Below, in pieces: positions 10,501 through 17,746 of a DNA stretch of 64,000 nt; the stretch's first letter is position 1; the number at the start of each line of letters is the position of its first letter. The position numbers and the translations under genes were made by a program. A model generated the notes under the pieces. The model searched no databases. It was not told the origin of the DNA and saw nothing but the letters and a program-made list of their open reading frames with translations. Source of the DNA: Paraprevotella xylaniphila YIT 11841. Lineage in GTDB: Bacteria > Bacteroidota > Bacteroidia > Bacteroidales > Bacteroidaceae. Where the stretch lies: the NCBI RefSeq assembly GCF_000205165.1, contig NZ_GL883827.1, forward strand, positions 124,077 through 188,076, given 5' to 3'.

Positions 10501-12129
10501 GCCGGACACCGCTACCCGATCAAGTTCAAGAAACTGGACAAGAACAAGATTCGCATCCTGAACATGGACTCCGTAAAACTGCGTGTCAACGTCATAGCCA
10601 AGACACCGGCCAGGGAAAAGCCCTGGTACCCCTACTTACAAGGAGCTACACGCTTCCTGATGATGGTGCGCAACGTCAGTGTCAGCTACCGTAACACGTT
10701 TGCCATGTCCTTACCCGGGTTCCTGCCCAACGTGGGCGACATGCTCGGGCAACGCACGGGCGGCGGCATGCAACCGGGATTGGACTTTGCCTTCGGTTTC
10801 ACTGGCGAAAGCTATATCGACAAGGCCAACGAACGGGGCTGGCTGCTCAACAATGACAGCATCAGCACGCCGGCCACCACCAACGCCATGGAGGACCTCC
10901 AGATTAAAGCCACGTTGGAACCTATCCCGGACTTGAAGATTGACTTGAACGCCAGCCGTACGGTGAACAGCAACAAGAGCATACAATATATGTATGCGGG
11001 CATGCCCACCACGCAAAGCGGCAGCTTCACGATGACCACCATTTCCATCAAATCGGCCTTCGAAAGCCGGGGCGATGCCGGAAACGGATACAGCAGCAAG
11101 ACATTCGCCCGTTTCCAACAATACCTCAACACGTTCCAAAGCCGTGTGGAAGCCCGCTACGCCAATGCCACCTATCCGGCTGCCACCGGGTTACAGGGCA
11201 AGTTCGACCCTGCCAACGGTACGGTAGACAAGTATTCGTCCGACGTAATGATACCGGCTTTCCTGGCCGCTTACACCGGGGGAGGTGACATCAACTCCCC
11301 GTTGGACATTTTCCCGAGCCTGGCACGCATGCTGCCCAACTGGACCGTATCCTACAAAGGCCTGGCCTACCTGCCTTGGATACGGGACCATTTCAAGAGC
11401 GTCACCCTGAACCACTCTTACAAGAGCATCTACTCCGTGGGGGCTTACAATACGTACAGCAGTTGGATGGAGTACATGGGCGACTTAGGATTCATACAAA
11501 ACACCACGGACAATGCCATCATCCCAAGCAGCATGTACGACATCAGTTCCGTATCCATCAACGAAGCCTTCTCGCCTTTGGCCGGATTGGACATGACGTT
11601 GAACAACAACATGACTTTCAAGGTGGAATACCGCAAGACACGCGTACTCACCCTGAGTATGACCGCAGCGCAGTTGAATGAGGCGTGCAGCAACGACTTC
11701 GTCATCGGATGGGGCTATAAAATCAATGATTTCAAGTTCTCGTCCCTCTTTGGAGGCCGACGCAAGAAAGCCGGGAGGGGAAGCAACAACAAACAAACGA
11801 ACGCGGCCAACAACCGGAACAATACCCGCAAGAGTGGGACTTCGGCAAAAAACAGCCGAGTCATCAGCCACGACCTGAACCTGCGTTTCGACTTCTCGTT
11901 CCGCAACCAAGATGCCATTACGCGCAACATACAGACTTCGCTGTCGGAAGCTACAAGCGGCAACAAAGCCATCAAAGCCTCGTTCAGTGCGGACTACACG
12001 ATGAGCCGTTACGTCACATTGAGCCTCTACTACGACCGCCAACGCAACCAACCGTTGCTCTCGTCCAACGCTTATCCCACCATCACGCAGGATTTCGGGT
12101 TCAGCCTGCGGTTCTCGCTGACAAGATAA
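4534..12129 (+). CDS. sprA: Type IX secretion outer-membrane translocon SprA/Sov
   Basis: Giant outer-membrane beta-barrel that forms the protein-conducting pore of the type IX secretion system. Its 2531 residues compare with about 2400 for Flavobacterium SprA and 2500 for Porphyromonas Sov. A signal peptide (residues 1 to about 22) is followed by a periplasmic stretch and then long aromatic-rich, alternating strands typical of a very large barrel. A lysine/glutamate-rich low-complexity segment lies at about residues 1885-1960 (bases 10190-10410) and a short basic patch near 2410-2440. No frameshift is seen across 7.6 kb. It follows ruvA closely and is followed by a hairpin at 12142-12190. 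PorU and PorV, its working partners, are encoded 25-30 kb away. The large minus-strand open frames inside it are shadows. Confidence 0.96.
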   Translation: MKRNLQKWLYLILLAISANALADMGGAAFLHIPRNETPAPAEPDTIRPRFSVKRTVPRDEDDLKKRSLDLKDPDNLKTDTVYDPATGNYTIGTKVGDSYLNAPLLMSPEEYQEWSLKKSLQNYYRQKNSEAFENEGKNKFDFTDMQFDLGPAEKIFGPGGVRIKTQGSAELKIGGNLKKTDNPSLSENRRKTFGFDFEEKINMSMNGSVGDKINMNLNYNTDATFDFDAQSMKLRYEGKEDEIIKLIEGGNVSLPTNSSLIKGASSLFGLRADLQFGKLKLQTVVSQKKSASKSVSSKGGTQTHNYEFSATEYEENRHFFLAHFFREHYDQNMSKLPTVMSGVTIKRIELWVTNKSGSYESNRNIVAFTDLGEHDHISNPIWSKGNVQVAANAANTLYSTMTTQHAAARDISQTSSDLDAIAGFEGSVDYEKLQSARLLSSSEYTVNNSLGYVSLNFTLQPDEVLAVAFEYTYNGTTYQVGEFSADLTDNTQALFVKALKNTSNTPQMGNWDLMMKNVYSLGATSTQKEKFKLDIQYQSDSAGVYVSYIPEAKFKSTKLLRVMNLDRLDANNRPNPNGQFDYVEGYTINKGRIYFPVTEPFGSHLRKYLNDEALAEKYCFDALYDSTKTMAKQIAEKNKFLLSGEYKGNNGAEISLGAMNVPQGSVTVTAGGVTLTENTDYTVDYSMGVVTIINQSIIDAGTNVSVDFESNDNYGMQRKTLVGFNLQYDVSKDFTFGGTFMFLNEQPLTTKVNMGEEPLKNTLWGVNLSWKKESQWLTNLIDKIPLIDVTEPSQISFTGEFAQLIAGQNKKIQGSASYIDDFENTKNGISVMQPTNWMISSVPSDFEESKLVNDVRGGYNRALLSWYTVDPLFTRQSSSLTPAHIKSDLNQLSNHYVREVYERELYPNKTQTSYNSAASLPVMNLAFYPTERGAYNLDPNLDYNGRLTNPKTRWGGMMRKLDTNDFETANIEYVEFWLLDPFIYTRDKGGDYGGDFYLNLGEVSEDILHDGKKFFESGMPIDGNSSYYTETAWGRVPNTTSVVYAFNNESGARERQDIGLNGLNSEEERTFGAYREFLMAVQGKVSPQVYDSLMNDPAGDDYHYFRGSDYDAQQRSILDRYKYINLPEGNSRSNENANESYDTSYKTTPDVEDINQDYTLNEYEKYYQYKISIRPESFVVGQNYIVDKRTASVKLRNGNTEEVNWYQFRVPLTEYQKKVGNINDFTSIRFMRMFLTGFEQPVILRFATLDLVKAEWRSYEQALYAGEMPSTTGSMEISAVNIEENNDKTPVNYVLPPGISRVVDPSQSQLAEDNEQALSLTVRNLATGDARAVYKNTNLDMRQYKHLQMFVHANALAENVTETEDNQTSVFIRLGSDYKNNFYEYEIPLKLTAAGRYDTYSADQCRAVWPEENMLDIDLSVFTKVKQARNREKSLGNTNLTTLFSVYDDNRPNNKVSVMGNPTLGEVKTIMIGVRNNARETKSVEVWANELRLQEYSNDGGWAAQGSLNVQFSDLGSVNLTGHMETAGFGGIEDKVSERNQEDMYNYSITTSFELGKLLPEKVRFTAPIYYSFNKEVVKPKYNPLDTDMLLEDALDACATEHEKDSLRSLTTTETTNKNFSLSNVKFNIATPKHPMPYDPANFSFSYSHSESNKTGETTAWETEKNWNGAFNYNYSPEYKPFEPFKKMIKSKSKWWDIIRDQNFNYLPQNISFNTNILRNYYEYQERDIENLEDPTSLPLSFSKEFLWNRDFSLKWDLTKNLHFSFNSATHAEIEEPNVPVNKDLYADQYHAWKDSVWHSIKGFGTPLDYQQDFTASYKVPLEKIPCFSWISLDGNYTANYSWERGMELEDGTSYGNTINNQRSATINGRFNLETLYNFSSFLKEVNKKFSASERKKAKDKSNREREKAKAQKEKEKEAAAKGKDGQNKDGKDKPGSKPADNAKGTANAKVKNPKFKGFAGEITLKPDTTVELAHNQKSRRIRVTAVTAAGHRYPIKFKKLDKNKIRILNMDSVKLRVNVIAKTPAREKPWYPYLQGATRFLMMVRNVSVSYRNTFAMSLPGFLPNVGDMLGQRTGGGMQPGLDFAFGFTGESYIDKANERGWLLNNDSISTPATTNAMEDLQIKATLEPIPDLKIDLNASRTVNSNKSIQYMYAGMPTTQSGSFTMTTISIKSAFESRGDAGNGYSSKTFARFQQYLNTFQSRVEARYANATYPAATGLQGKFDPANGTVDKYSSDVMIPAFLAAYTGGGDINSPLDIFPSLARMLPNWTVSYKGLAYLPWIRDHFKSVTLNHSYKSIYSVGAYNTYSSWMEYMGDLGFIQNTTDNAIIPSSMYDISSVSINEAFSPLAGLDMTLNNNMTFKVEYRKTRVLTLSMTAAQLNEACSNDFVIGWGYKINDFKFSSLFGGRRKKAGRGSNNKQTNAANNRNNTRKSGTSAKNSRVISHDLNLRFDFSFRNQDAITRNIQTSLSEATSGNKAIKASFSADYTMSRYVTLSLYYDRQRNQPLLSSNAYPTITQDFGFSLRFSLTR

Positions 12130-12141
12130 GCCCTCAACCTA

Positions 12142-12190
12142 CCAACGATACGGCGGGGCAGGAAAGCATCCAGCTCCGCCGCATTGTTGG
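12142..12190 (+). terminator. Hairpin terminator after sprA
   Basis: Arms 12142-12156 and 12176-12190 pair over 14 of 15 positions (one G-U pair, one A-C mismatch) around a 19-base loop, and a short T run follows. It begins 12 bases after the sprA stop. Confidence 0.6.
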
Positions 12191-12260
12191 TTTCCCGTCC
12201 AAGAACTTTGTTTCACATGTATATGATTTTCATCGTCCCTCCGCCCCAAATAAAAATCTC

Positions 12261-12348
12261 CTGAGAACGGAATTTCATTCGGCTGAGAATGAGAAATCGT
12301 TTGGCTGAGATTGATTTTTCGTTTGGCGCAGAACGAAACGTCATTCTC
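12261..12348. repeat. Four degenerate 22-bp tandem units
   Basis: Four consecutive 22-base units start at 12261, 12283, 12305 and 12327. The first three begin CTGAGA and end TTCGG or TTTGG; the fourth begins CGCAGAACG. The third unit contains CTGAGATTGATTTTTC, which recurs exactly at 46149. They lie between the convergent sprA and cca genes. The rest of the 316-base gap holds the sprA hairpin and no recognisable gene. Confidence 0.7.
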
Positions 12349-12445
12349 TTCCGTTCGAGAACGAACTATCTACCCAACTGTATCACAGTTAATTAAAAAG
12401 AAAGCGGCCACCCATGGCAAAAGAAGCCACAGTCTCCTCCGGCTG

Positions 12446-13927
12446 TCAAACTTCTTCCTTTACCGATGCAGAAGGTGCTCCTCCTATTTCTGAAGTGCCG
12501 ACCGGTTTAAGTCCCATCTTTACCGCCCGACGGAGCATGAACTCGTATGCCGCATCGTGCTCGTTCGGCACCACACCGTCGAGAATCGCATCCTTAATTG
12601 CACTCTTCAGGCTACCGACTTCACGGCAAGGAGGCAGTCCGAACACCGCCATAATCTCCTCTCCCGAAACCGGAGGCTGGAAGTTGCGCACGCGATCGCG
12701 CTCCTCCAAATCCACCAACTTGCGGCGTACCAATTTGAAATTGTCTAAGAAACGTTGTTTACGTTGGGCGTTCTTCGAGGTAATATCAGCCTCGCAAAGT
12801 GTCATCAAGTCCTCGATGTCATCACCGGCTTCGAACAACAAGCGACGCACAGCAGAATCTGTCACTTCCTCATCGGCAATGACAATGGGGCGCATGTGCA
12901 GCTCCACCATCTTTTGCACATATTTCATCTTCTCGTTCATCGGCAGCTTCATCTTCCGGAAAATGTCCGGCACCATCTTGGAACCGATAAAGTTATGGTT
13001 GTGGAAAGTCCACCCCGCCACAGGGTCAAAACGTTTCGTACGCGGTTTGCCGATGTCGTGCAAGAGGGCCGCCCAACGCAACCACAAATTATCCGTGTGC
13101 CGGCAAATATTATCGAGCACTTCAAGCGTGTGGTAGAAATTGTCCTTATGCGCACGTCCTTTTACCTTTTCCACCCCCTCCATAGCTGCCAACTCAGGAA
13201 AAATGAGAGGCAACAAGCCGCACCGGGCCAACTCCACGAAACCCTTCGAAGGCGTAGGGGTCATCATTATCTTGTTCAATTCATCGGCAATACGCTCGCG
13301 GGAGACAATCTTTATCCGTTCCCGGTTCCGTTCCAGTGCCTCGAACGTCTCTTCGTCTATATAAAAATTCAGTTGGGTGGCAAAACGCACACAACGCATC
13401 ATGCGCAGCGGGTCGTCGCTGAAAGTGATGTCGGGGTCGAGCGGCGTACGGATGAGGCGGTCTTCCATGTCCCACACGCCGTCGAACGGGTCGACCAGTT
13501 CCCCGAACCGTTCACGGTTCAAACATACGGCCAACGCGTTAATCGTGAAATCACGGCGGTTCTGGTCGTCTTCCAACGTCCCGTCTTCCACCACCGGCTT
13601 GCGCGAGTCATGGCTGTAACTCTCCTTCCGTGCTCCCACGAACTCCACCTCCATCCCCCGGAACTTGACTTGTGCCGTACCGAAATTGCTGAACACACTC
13701 AGGCGTGCACCTCGCCCTAACCTGCCGGCCAGGGCCTTTGCCAAAGCTATGCCGCTCCCCACCGTCACGACATCGATGTCCTGCGAAGGACGCTCCAGAA
13801 AAAGATCACGCACATAACCGCCTACGACATAGCATTCCACACCCTGCTCATCAGCCACTTCCGATATTTGATGGAATATCTTTTTGTCCAACAAATGTCG
13901 CAAATCTTCCTTCGTCAAATTCCTCAT
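12446..13927 (-). CDS. cca: CCA-adding tRNA nucleotidyltransferase with HD domain
   Basis: Adds or repairs the 3' CCA of tRNAs in the cytoplasm; the family also includes poly(A) polymerases. The nucleotidyltransferase head (about residues 30-170) has GGYVRDLFL and the metal-binding DIDVV pair, then RRDFTINALA. The RNA-binding middle has EDPLRMMR-like DDPLRMMRCVRFATQL. A C-terminal HD domain (about 270-380) has LLHDIGKP and FHNHNFIG, suggesting an extra phosphohydrolase. The length, 493 residues, matches the HD-containing Bacteroidales form. Candidate -7 elements TATTTTTG lie at 13932-13939 and 13954-13961. CCA-adding and poly(A) enzymes cannot be separated with certainty by eye. Confidence 0.9.
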   Translation of the reverse strand: MRNLTKEDLRHLLDKKIFHQISEVADEQGVECYVVGGYVRDLFLERPSQDIDVVTVGSGIALAKALAGRLGRGARLSVFSNFGTAQVKFRGMEVEFVGARKESYSHDSRKPVVEDGTLEDDQNRRDFTINALAVCLNRERFGELVDPFDGVWDMEDRLIRTPLDPDITFSDDPLRMMRCVRFATQLNFYIDEETFEALERNRERIKIVSRERIADELNKIMMTPTPSKGFVELARCGLLPLIFPELAAMEGVEKVKGRAHKDNFYHTLEVLDNICRHTDNLWLRWAALLHDIGKPRTKRFDPVAGWTFHNHNFIGSKMVPDIFRKMKLPMNEKMKYVQKMVELHMRPIVIADEEVTDSAVRRLLFEAGDDIEDLMTLCEADITSKNAQRKQRFLDNFKLVRRKLVDLEERDRVRNFQPPVSGEEIMAVFGLPPCREVGSLKSAIKDAILDGVVPNEHDAAYEFMLRRAVKMGLKPVGTSEIGGAPSASVKEEV

Positions 13928-13979
13928 TCTTCAAAAATACCATAAAATAATTGCAAAAATACGATTTTTTGCGCATCGG

Positions 13980-14012
13980 TTTGAATTATTCCCTCAAAAA
14001 ATGGTACTTTTG
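13980..14012 (+). promoter_or_regulatory. Promoter of the 14040 lipoprotein gene
   Basis: TTTG (13980-13983), a 21-base spacer and TACTTTTG (14005-14012), matching the Bacteroidota consensus, end 27 bases before the start codon. Confidence 0.65.
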
Positions 14013-14039
14013 TAAAACGAACTCTGTGACAAAAAGCCT

Positions 14040-14516
14040 ATGAGAAAAGCATTATACACCTTATTGCTTCCTGTTATCGCCTGTTCCTGTACAGGCCAAG
14101 AAGATAAGGAAGAAGAATACGCAGGCCGTATGATCGATGCCGCGCGTACCTTAATGACAGAAGGAAACTACGTAGCTGCCAAAGACAGTATTCTGGCCAT
14201 GCGTGAAACTTTCCCTACGGCCTTTAAAGCCCGCGCCACCGGCATTATCGTAATGGACAGCATCGAACTCCTTGCGGCACAAGATACGTTGGCCATAATG
14301 GACAGCACCTTGATGGCAGAACAGGAAATACTGAAAAAACTGGAAACAGAAAAACGACGGGGAAATAATGCCGAATATTACCGGCAACGCACGGAAGTAT
14401 TCCATCTCAAACAACGTTTTGACGAACTGGGAGCCAAAGTCAAATTTTATCTGCGCAAGATTGAAGTGGACATGCTTGAGAACAAGCGAGACACGGGCAA
14501 TAAGGAACAAGATTGA
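14040..14516 (+). CDS. Predicted lipoprotein with helical body, function unknown
   Basis: The 158-residue product begins with a short signal sequence and a lipobox V-I-A-C (Cys15). The residues after it, with QEDKEEE, resemble the acidic surface-export signals of Bacteroidota lipoproteins, so it may be exposed on the cell surface; this is an inference. The rest is charged and predicted helical, with a coiled-coil-like stretch (about 95-125, EILKKLETEKRR). I recognise no catalytic motif and no named family, though similar small lipoproteins occur next to housekeeping genes in Bacteroidales. It is monocistronic, with its own promoter and a hairpin downstream. Confidence 0.75.
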   Translation: MRKALYTLLLPVIACSCTGQEDKEEEYAGRMIDAARTLMTEGNYVAAKDSILAMRETFPTAFKARATGIIVMDSIELLAAQDTLAIMDSTLMAEQEILKKLETEKRRGNNAEYYRQRTEVFHLKQRFDELGAKVKFYLRKIEVDMLENKRDTGNKEQD

Positions 14517-14549
14517 GCCACTACCCACTTTTTACATCATAAGGAAACA

Positions 14550-14587
14550 ACGTCCCCTTCATAGCCGTTGCGGCAAGAAGGGGACGT
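14550..14587. terminator. Bidirectional hairpin between convergent genes
   Basis: A perfect 11-bp inverted repeat, ACGTCCCCTTC (14550-14560) with GAAGGGGACGT (14577-14587), surrounds a 16-base loop. It sits between the lipoprotein gene and the DUF4250 gene. The minus-strand side is followed by a T-rich run. Confidence 0.65.
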
Positions 14588-14613
14588 CTACTATAATTGA
14601 TTGTGTTTGTGTG

Positions 14614-14811
14614 TTACCAGAACTTATTGGCTGCCGCATTATATTCCAAACCGGCTTCGGCCATCTTGCCTTCCAATTCCTGACGGTCCACGTCCATATC
14701 ATCGCATAAAGCATCGAGCGTCGGATAAAAATCACGCAACTTCATATTGATGAAACTCATCAACATCATCGGATCTTTCGGCATTTCTCTTTCCATCTTC
14801 TTTCTCTCCAT
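14614..14811 (-). CDS. DUF4250 family small protein
   Basis: The 65-residue product contains the block PKDPMMLMSFINMKLRD and ends with NKFW, which I recognise as the DUF4250 family; its function is unknown. The middle (DALCDDMDVDRQELEGKM) looks like a small helix-turn-helix-like fold. Three in-frame ATGs lie near the start (14811, 14796, 14781). The family usually begins close to the PKDP block, so the real start may be the second or third. It begins 7 bases after a 32-codon membrane peptide gene, which suggests a two-gene unit driven from 15010-15040. Confidence 0.8.
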   Translation of the reverse strand: MERKKMEREMPKDPMMLMSFINMKLRDFYPTLDALCDDMDVDRQELEGKMAEAGLEYNAAANKFW

Positions 14812-14818
14812 CTTATCA

Positions 14819-14917
14819 TTATAAATGTCCGTGCCTGACCGTCACCACCAACGTGCCTATGCAAAGCGCAGCCGCCACCAGACAAGCAAACAACACGTGC
14901 CATATATATGTATCCAT
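14819..14917 (-). CDS. 32-residue single-span membrane peptide
   Basis: An ATG at 14917 opens a 32-codon frame beginning MDTYIWHVLFACLV and ending TVRHGHL, with TAA at 14819-14821. Residues 5-27 form one hydrophobic span, followed by a basic tail. It lies between a consensus promoter and the DUF4250 gene, only 7 bases from it, which supports real translation. No family is known to me. It is too short for normal gene finders, so an independent test is needed. Confidence 0.6.
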   Translation of the reverse strand: MDTYIWHVLFACLVAAALCIGTLVVTVRHGHL

Positions 14918-15009
14918 CTGAAAAAATAATCTTTTTACCTTAAACAAACCGTAACCTAACGCGTATCTTTACCTTAAAACAATTACCTATTAATCTCTTT
15001 TTCGTGATA

Positions 15010-15040
15010 CAAAGATACAAACAGGACGTTTATCCCGCAA
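15010..15040 (-). promoter_or_regulatory. Promoter for the small peptide-DUF4250 unit
   Basis: On the minus strand, TTG (15038-15040), a 20-base spacer and TATCTTTG (15010-15017) match the Bacteroidota consensus. About 85 bases of leader precede the 32-codon gene. Confidence 0.6.
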
Positions 15041-15065
15041 GGATGAATAATCATTTAGAAATGAA

Positions 15066-15105
15066 TTCCGGTAAATTCTTGACCTAAATCAAGAATTTAC
15101 CGGAA
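15066..15105 (-). terminator. Terminator of the tsaB-rseP operon
   Basis: A perfect 17-bp inverted repeat (15066-15082 with 15089-15105) has a 6-base loop and sits 25 bases beyond the rseP stop. On the minus strand it is followed by an AT-rich stretch with only short T runs, so it may end transcription or stabilise the 3' end. Confidence 0.7.
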
Positions 15106-15130
15106 CGTTGTATCAGATACGACAAAGATG

Positions 15131-16534
15131 TTACAATAAGAACCTCACAATATCATTATAACAAGCCAACACCATAAGACCCATGATCAAAGCCATACCT
15201 ACCACTTGGGCACGTTCGAGGAACTTGTCGCTAGGCGGGCGGCGAAGAATCATCTCGGCAACGAGAAACAGCACGTGACCACCGTCCAACGCCGGAATGG
15301 GCAGGATGTTCATGAAGGCCAGCATCAGGCTCAGGAAAGCTGTGGTTTCCCAAAACGTCAGCCAGTCCCACGTAGCAGGGAAAATGCTCCCGATAGTGAT
15401 GAAACTGCCCACACTTTTCGCTCCGTCGGCCGTAAATAAGTACTTCAAGTCGCTTACATATCCGGAAAGTACATCTATCCCATGGGAAACACCGGCCGGA
15501 ATACTGGCCCAGAAACCATAGTCAACCTTTATTGGTTTATAATATGCCGAAAGGGTTTGTTTCAACAATCCTAATTTGTAATCCGCCCCAAGTTCCAATG
15601 TAACGGTATCCGTACGAGTGCCATCTTTCGACTGGTAAACCACAGACAGGCGACTGAGACGCACGCTATCCTCATGGGACGGGCTTTCGGCCATCAAAGG
15701 TTCCATGCGTGCTCTCATAATTTCGTCAAAGTCGCTCCACGTAGCCACCGGCTTCCCATCCATCGCCACGATGCGGTCACCACTACGGATTCCGGCTTCA
15801 TACACCGGAGAGGAAGGAAGAACAGAATCTATGACCGAGGGAATGAAAGGAACCATGAACGGCGGATTGGACTTGAGCATCTCCAACATGTTCATATCTT
15901 CCGGCATTGTCAAGTTTGCTTCCTTGCCCCCACGCAACACAGTCACTTCACGGGCTTCCGATACGGCACGGTAAACGGAACCGTCCCATTTCCGGATTTC
16001 TTCACCGTCCACCGCCAACAAGACATCCCCGTCACGGAAACCTAACCGTTCCGCTTGTTCGTTGAACTGATATCCCATCGTCATATCCTTGGCCGGAACA
16101 TACTGTTCGCCCCAATGGAAAAGAATCATGGTGTAAATGAACAAAGCCAAAAGGAAATTGACTACTACGCCTCCAATCATAATGAGCAGGCGTTGCCACG
16201 CCGGTTTGGCACGGAACTCCCACGGCTGCACCGGTTTTTTCATCTGCTCGGTGTCCATGCTTTCGTCTATCATGCCGGCAATCTTCACATAGCCTCCAAA
16301 GGGAAGCCAACCGACACCGTACTCGGTCTCATTGTCCTTGCACTTGGGAAACAAACGGGTAAACCATTTGTCTTTCGTACTAAATAAGTGGAAATAAGGA
16401 TCGAAAAAAAGAAAAAACTTCTCCACTTTCACGCGGAAGAGTTTGGAGAAAAAGAAATGTCCCCCCTCGTGAAGCACTACGAGAATCGAAAGCGAGAGCA
16501 CCAACTGGAGGGCTTTAATCAATGTTGCATCCAT
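15131..16534 (-). CDS. rseP: Site-2 intramembrane zinc protease RseP
   Basis: Inner-membrane metalloprotease that cuts transmembrane segments of anti-sigma factors and spent signal peptides. The active-site HExxH is H22-E-G-G-H26 in the first membrane helix, and the second metal-binding motif LDGGHVLF is in the C-terminal membrane segment. Between them lie a hydrophobic hairpin (about 125-145) and two PDZ-like regions (about 165-310), with the typical GIRSGDRIVAMDG. The 467 residues are usual. It is the last gene of the tsaB operon, 27 bases after dxr. Confidence 0.95.
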   Translation of the reverse strand: MDATLIKALQLVLSLSILVVLHEGGHFFFSKLFRVKVEKFFLFFDPYFHLFSTKDKWFTRLFPKCKDNETEYGVGWLPFGGYVKIAGMIDESMDTEQMKKPVQPWEFRAKPAWQRLLIMIGGVVVNFLLALFIYTMILFHWGEQYVPAKDMTMGYQFNEQAERLGFRDGDVLLAVDGEEIRKWDGSVYRAVSEAREVTVLRGGKEANLTMPEDMNMLEMLKSNPPFMVPFIPSVIDSVLPSSPVYEAGIRSGDRIVAMDGKPVATWSDFDEIMRARMEPLMAESPSHEDSVRLSRLSVVYQSKDGTRTDTVTLELGADYKLGLLKQTLSAYYKPIKVDYGFWASIPAGVSHGIDVLSGYVSDLKYLFTADGAKSVGSFITIGSIFPATWDWLTFWETTAFLSLMLAFMNILPIPALDGGHVLFLVAEMILRRPPSDKFLERAQVVGMALIMGLMVLACYNDIVRFLL

Positions 16535-16561
16535 GTAATATTGTGTTTGTTTTGTTTTTGT

Positions 16562-17746
16562 TTAACATGTCCCGACGTACTCTGCCGCAATCCGGCGTGC
16601 CTCGGCATCTGTCTGCAAATAATCCTCGTACGTGGGTTCCTTTATGAAAGAAGCTTCCCGCATCGTATTGGCTATCACATCGCTCATCTGCAAGAAACCG
16701 ATACGATCCTCCAAAAAGGCACGGTTGACAACTTCGTTAGCCGCATTGACAATGCAAGGCATGTTCCCACCCTCGTACAAGGCTTCATACGCCAAAGCCA
16801 GATTCCGGAAACGACAGGTGTCCGGCTCCTCGAAAGTAAGCGTACCTATCCGGAACAAGTCCAACCTTTCGAATGAACTCTGCAAACGCAACGGATAAGA
16901 GAAAGCATATTGTATGGGCACACGCATGTCCGGCACTCCCAACTGAGCCTTGACCGCCCCGTCGGCAAACTGCACGGCACTGTGCACGATAGACTGTGGA
17001 TGTACCACCACCTGTATCTGTCCCGGCTCGACGCCAAACAACCATTTGGCCTCTATCACTTCAAAGCCCTTGTTCATCATCGACGCGGAGTCGATGGTAA
17101 TTTTCGCCCCCATCGACCAATTCGGATGTTTCAAAGCCTGGGCTTTGGTCACCATAGCCAACTGTTCACGGGAAAACGTGCGGAAAGGACCGCCCGAAGC
17201 TGTAAGGATAATCTTCTCCACAGGGCTTACCTCACCAGCCAGACATTGGAAAATGGCGGAATGTTCCGAATCCACCGGAATGATGTCTGCATGGTAATCA
17301 TTTGCCAGACGGTTAATCAATTCTCCGGCCACGACCAATGTTTCCTTATTGGCTAAAGCTATGGCCTTACCGGCCTTTATGGCACTGATGGTCGGCTTCA
17401 ATCCTGCAAATCCCACCATGGCCGTCAGCACCACGTCCACCGGTCTTTCCTGCACAATCTGGCAAAGCGCATCCGCCCCGGCATATACTTTAACGGGCAA
17501 GTCGGCCAACGCATCTCGCAGCACCTCATACTTGTCCTCATTGGCAATGACTACCGCTTCGGGCATGAAACGGCGTGCCTGTTCTATCAACAGCTCCACC
17601 CGGTTGTTTGCCGTCAGTACATACGCCTCATACAAATCGGAATGTTCCTCGATGACTTGCAAGGCCTGCGTCCCGATAGATCCCGTGGAACCTAATATCG
17701 CAATCTTTTTTTTCTCGTTCGTATTCATCCAAGGTATTATTCTCAT
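16562..17746 (-). CDS. dxr: 1-deoxy-D-xylulose 5-phosphate reductoisomerase
   Basis: Second enzyme of the MEP isoprenoid pathway; it uses NADPH and a divalent metal to turn DXP into MEP. The nucleotide-binding loop ILGSTGSIGTQAL lies near residues 16-28. The metal and substrate residues lie in PVDSEHSAIFQ, and SMGAKITIDSASMMNKG is the family signature. The ATG overlaps the rimM stop as ATGA (17743-17746), which supports this start, although MNTNEKKK six codons on would also serve. Another MEP gene, ispF, lies at 36.3 kb. Confidence 0.97.
   Translation of the reverse strand: MRIIPWMNTNEKKKIAILGSTGSIGTQALQVIEEHSDLYEAYVLTANNRVELLIEQARRFMPEAVVIANEDKYEVLRDALADLPVKVYAGADALCQIVQERPVDVVLTAMVGFAGLKPTISAIKAGKAIALANKETLVVAGELINRLANDYHADIIPVDSEHSAIFQCLAGEVSPVEKIILTASGGPFRTFSREQLAMVTKAQALKHPNWSMGAKITIDSASMMNKGFEVIEAKWLFGVEPGQIQVVVHPQSIVHSAVQFADGAVKAQLGVPDMRVPIQYAFSYPLRLQSSFERLDLFRIGTLTFEEPDTCRFRNLALAYEALYEGGNMPCIVNAANEVVNRAFLEDRIGFLQMSDVIANTMREASFIKEPTYEDYLQTDAEARRIAAEYVGTC

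Noticed and set aside
8449-10509. A 686-codon open frame on the minus strand within sprA
   Set aside because: It lies wholly opposite a clear, full-length sprA frame. Its translation is rich in Val, Phe and Arg with no family resemblance, the usual result of the codon use of the sense gene.
12261-12348. The 22-bp units as a CRISPR array
   Set aside because: The units are contiguous with no spacers of constant length between conserved repeats, and no cas gene is present.
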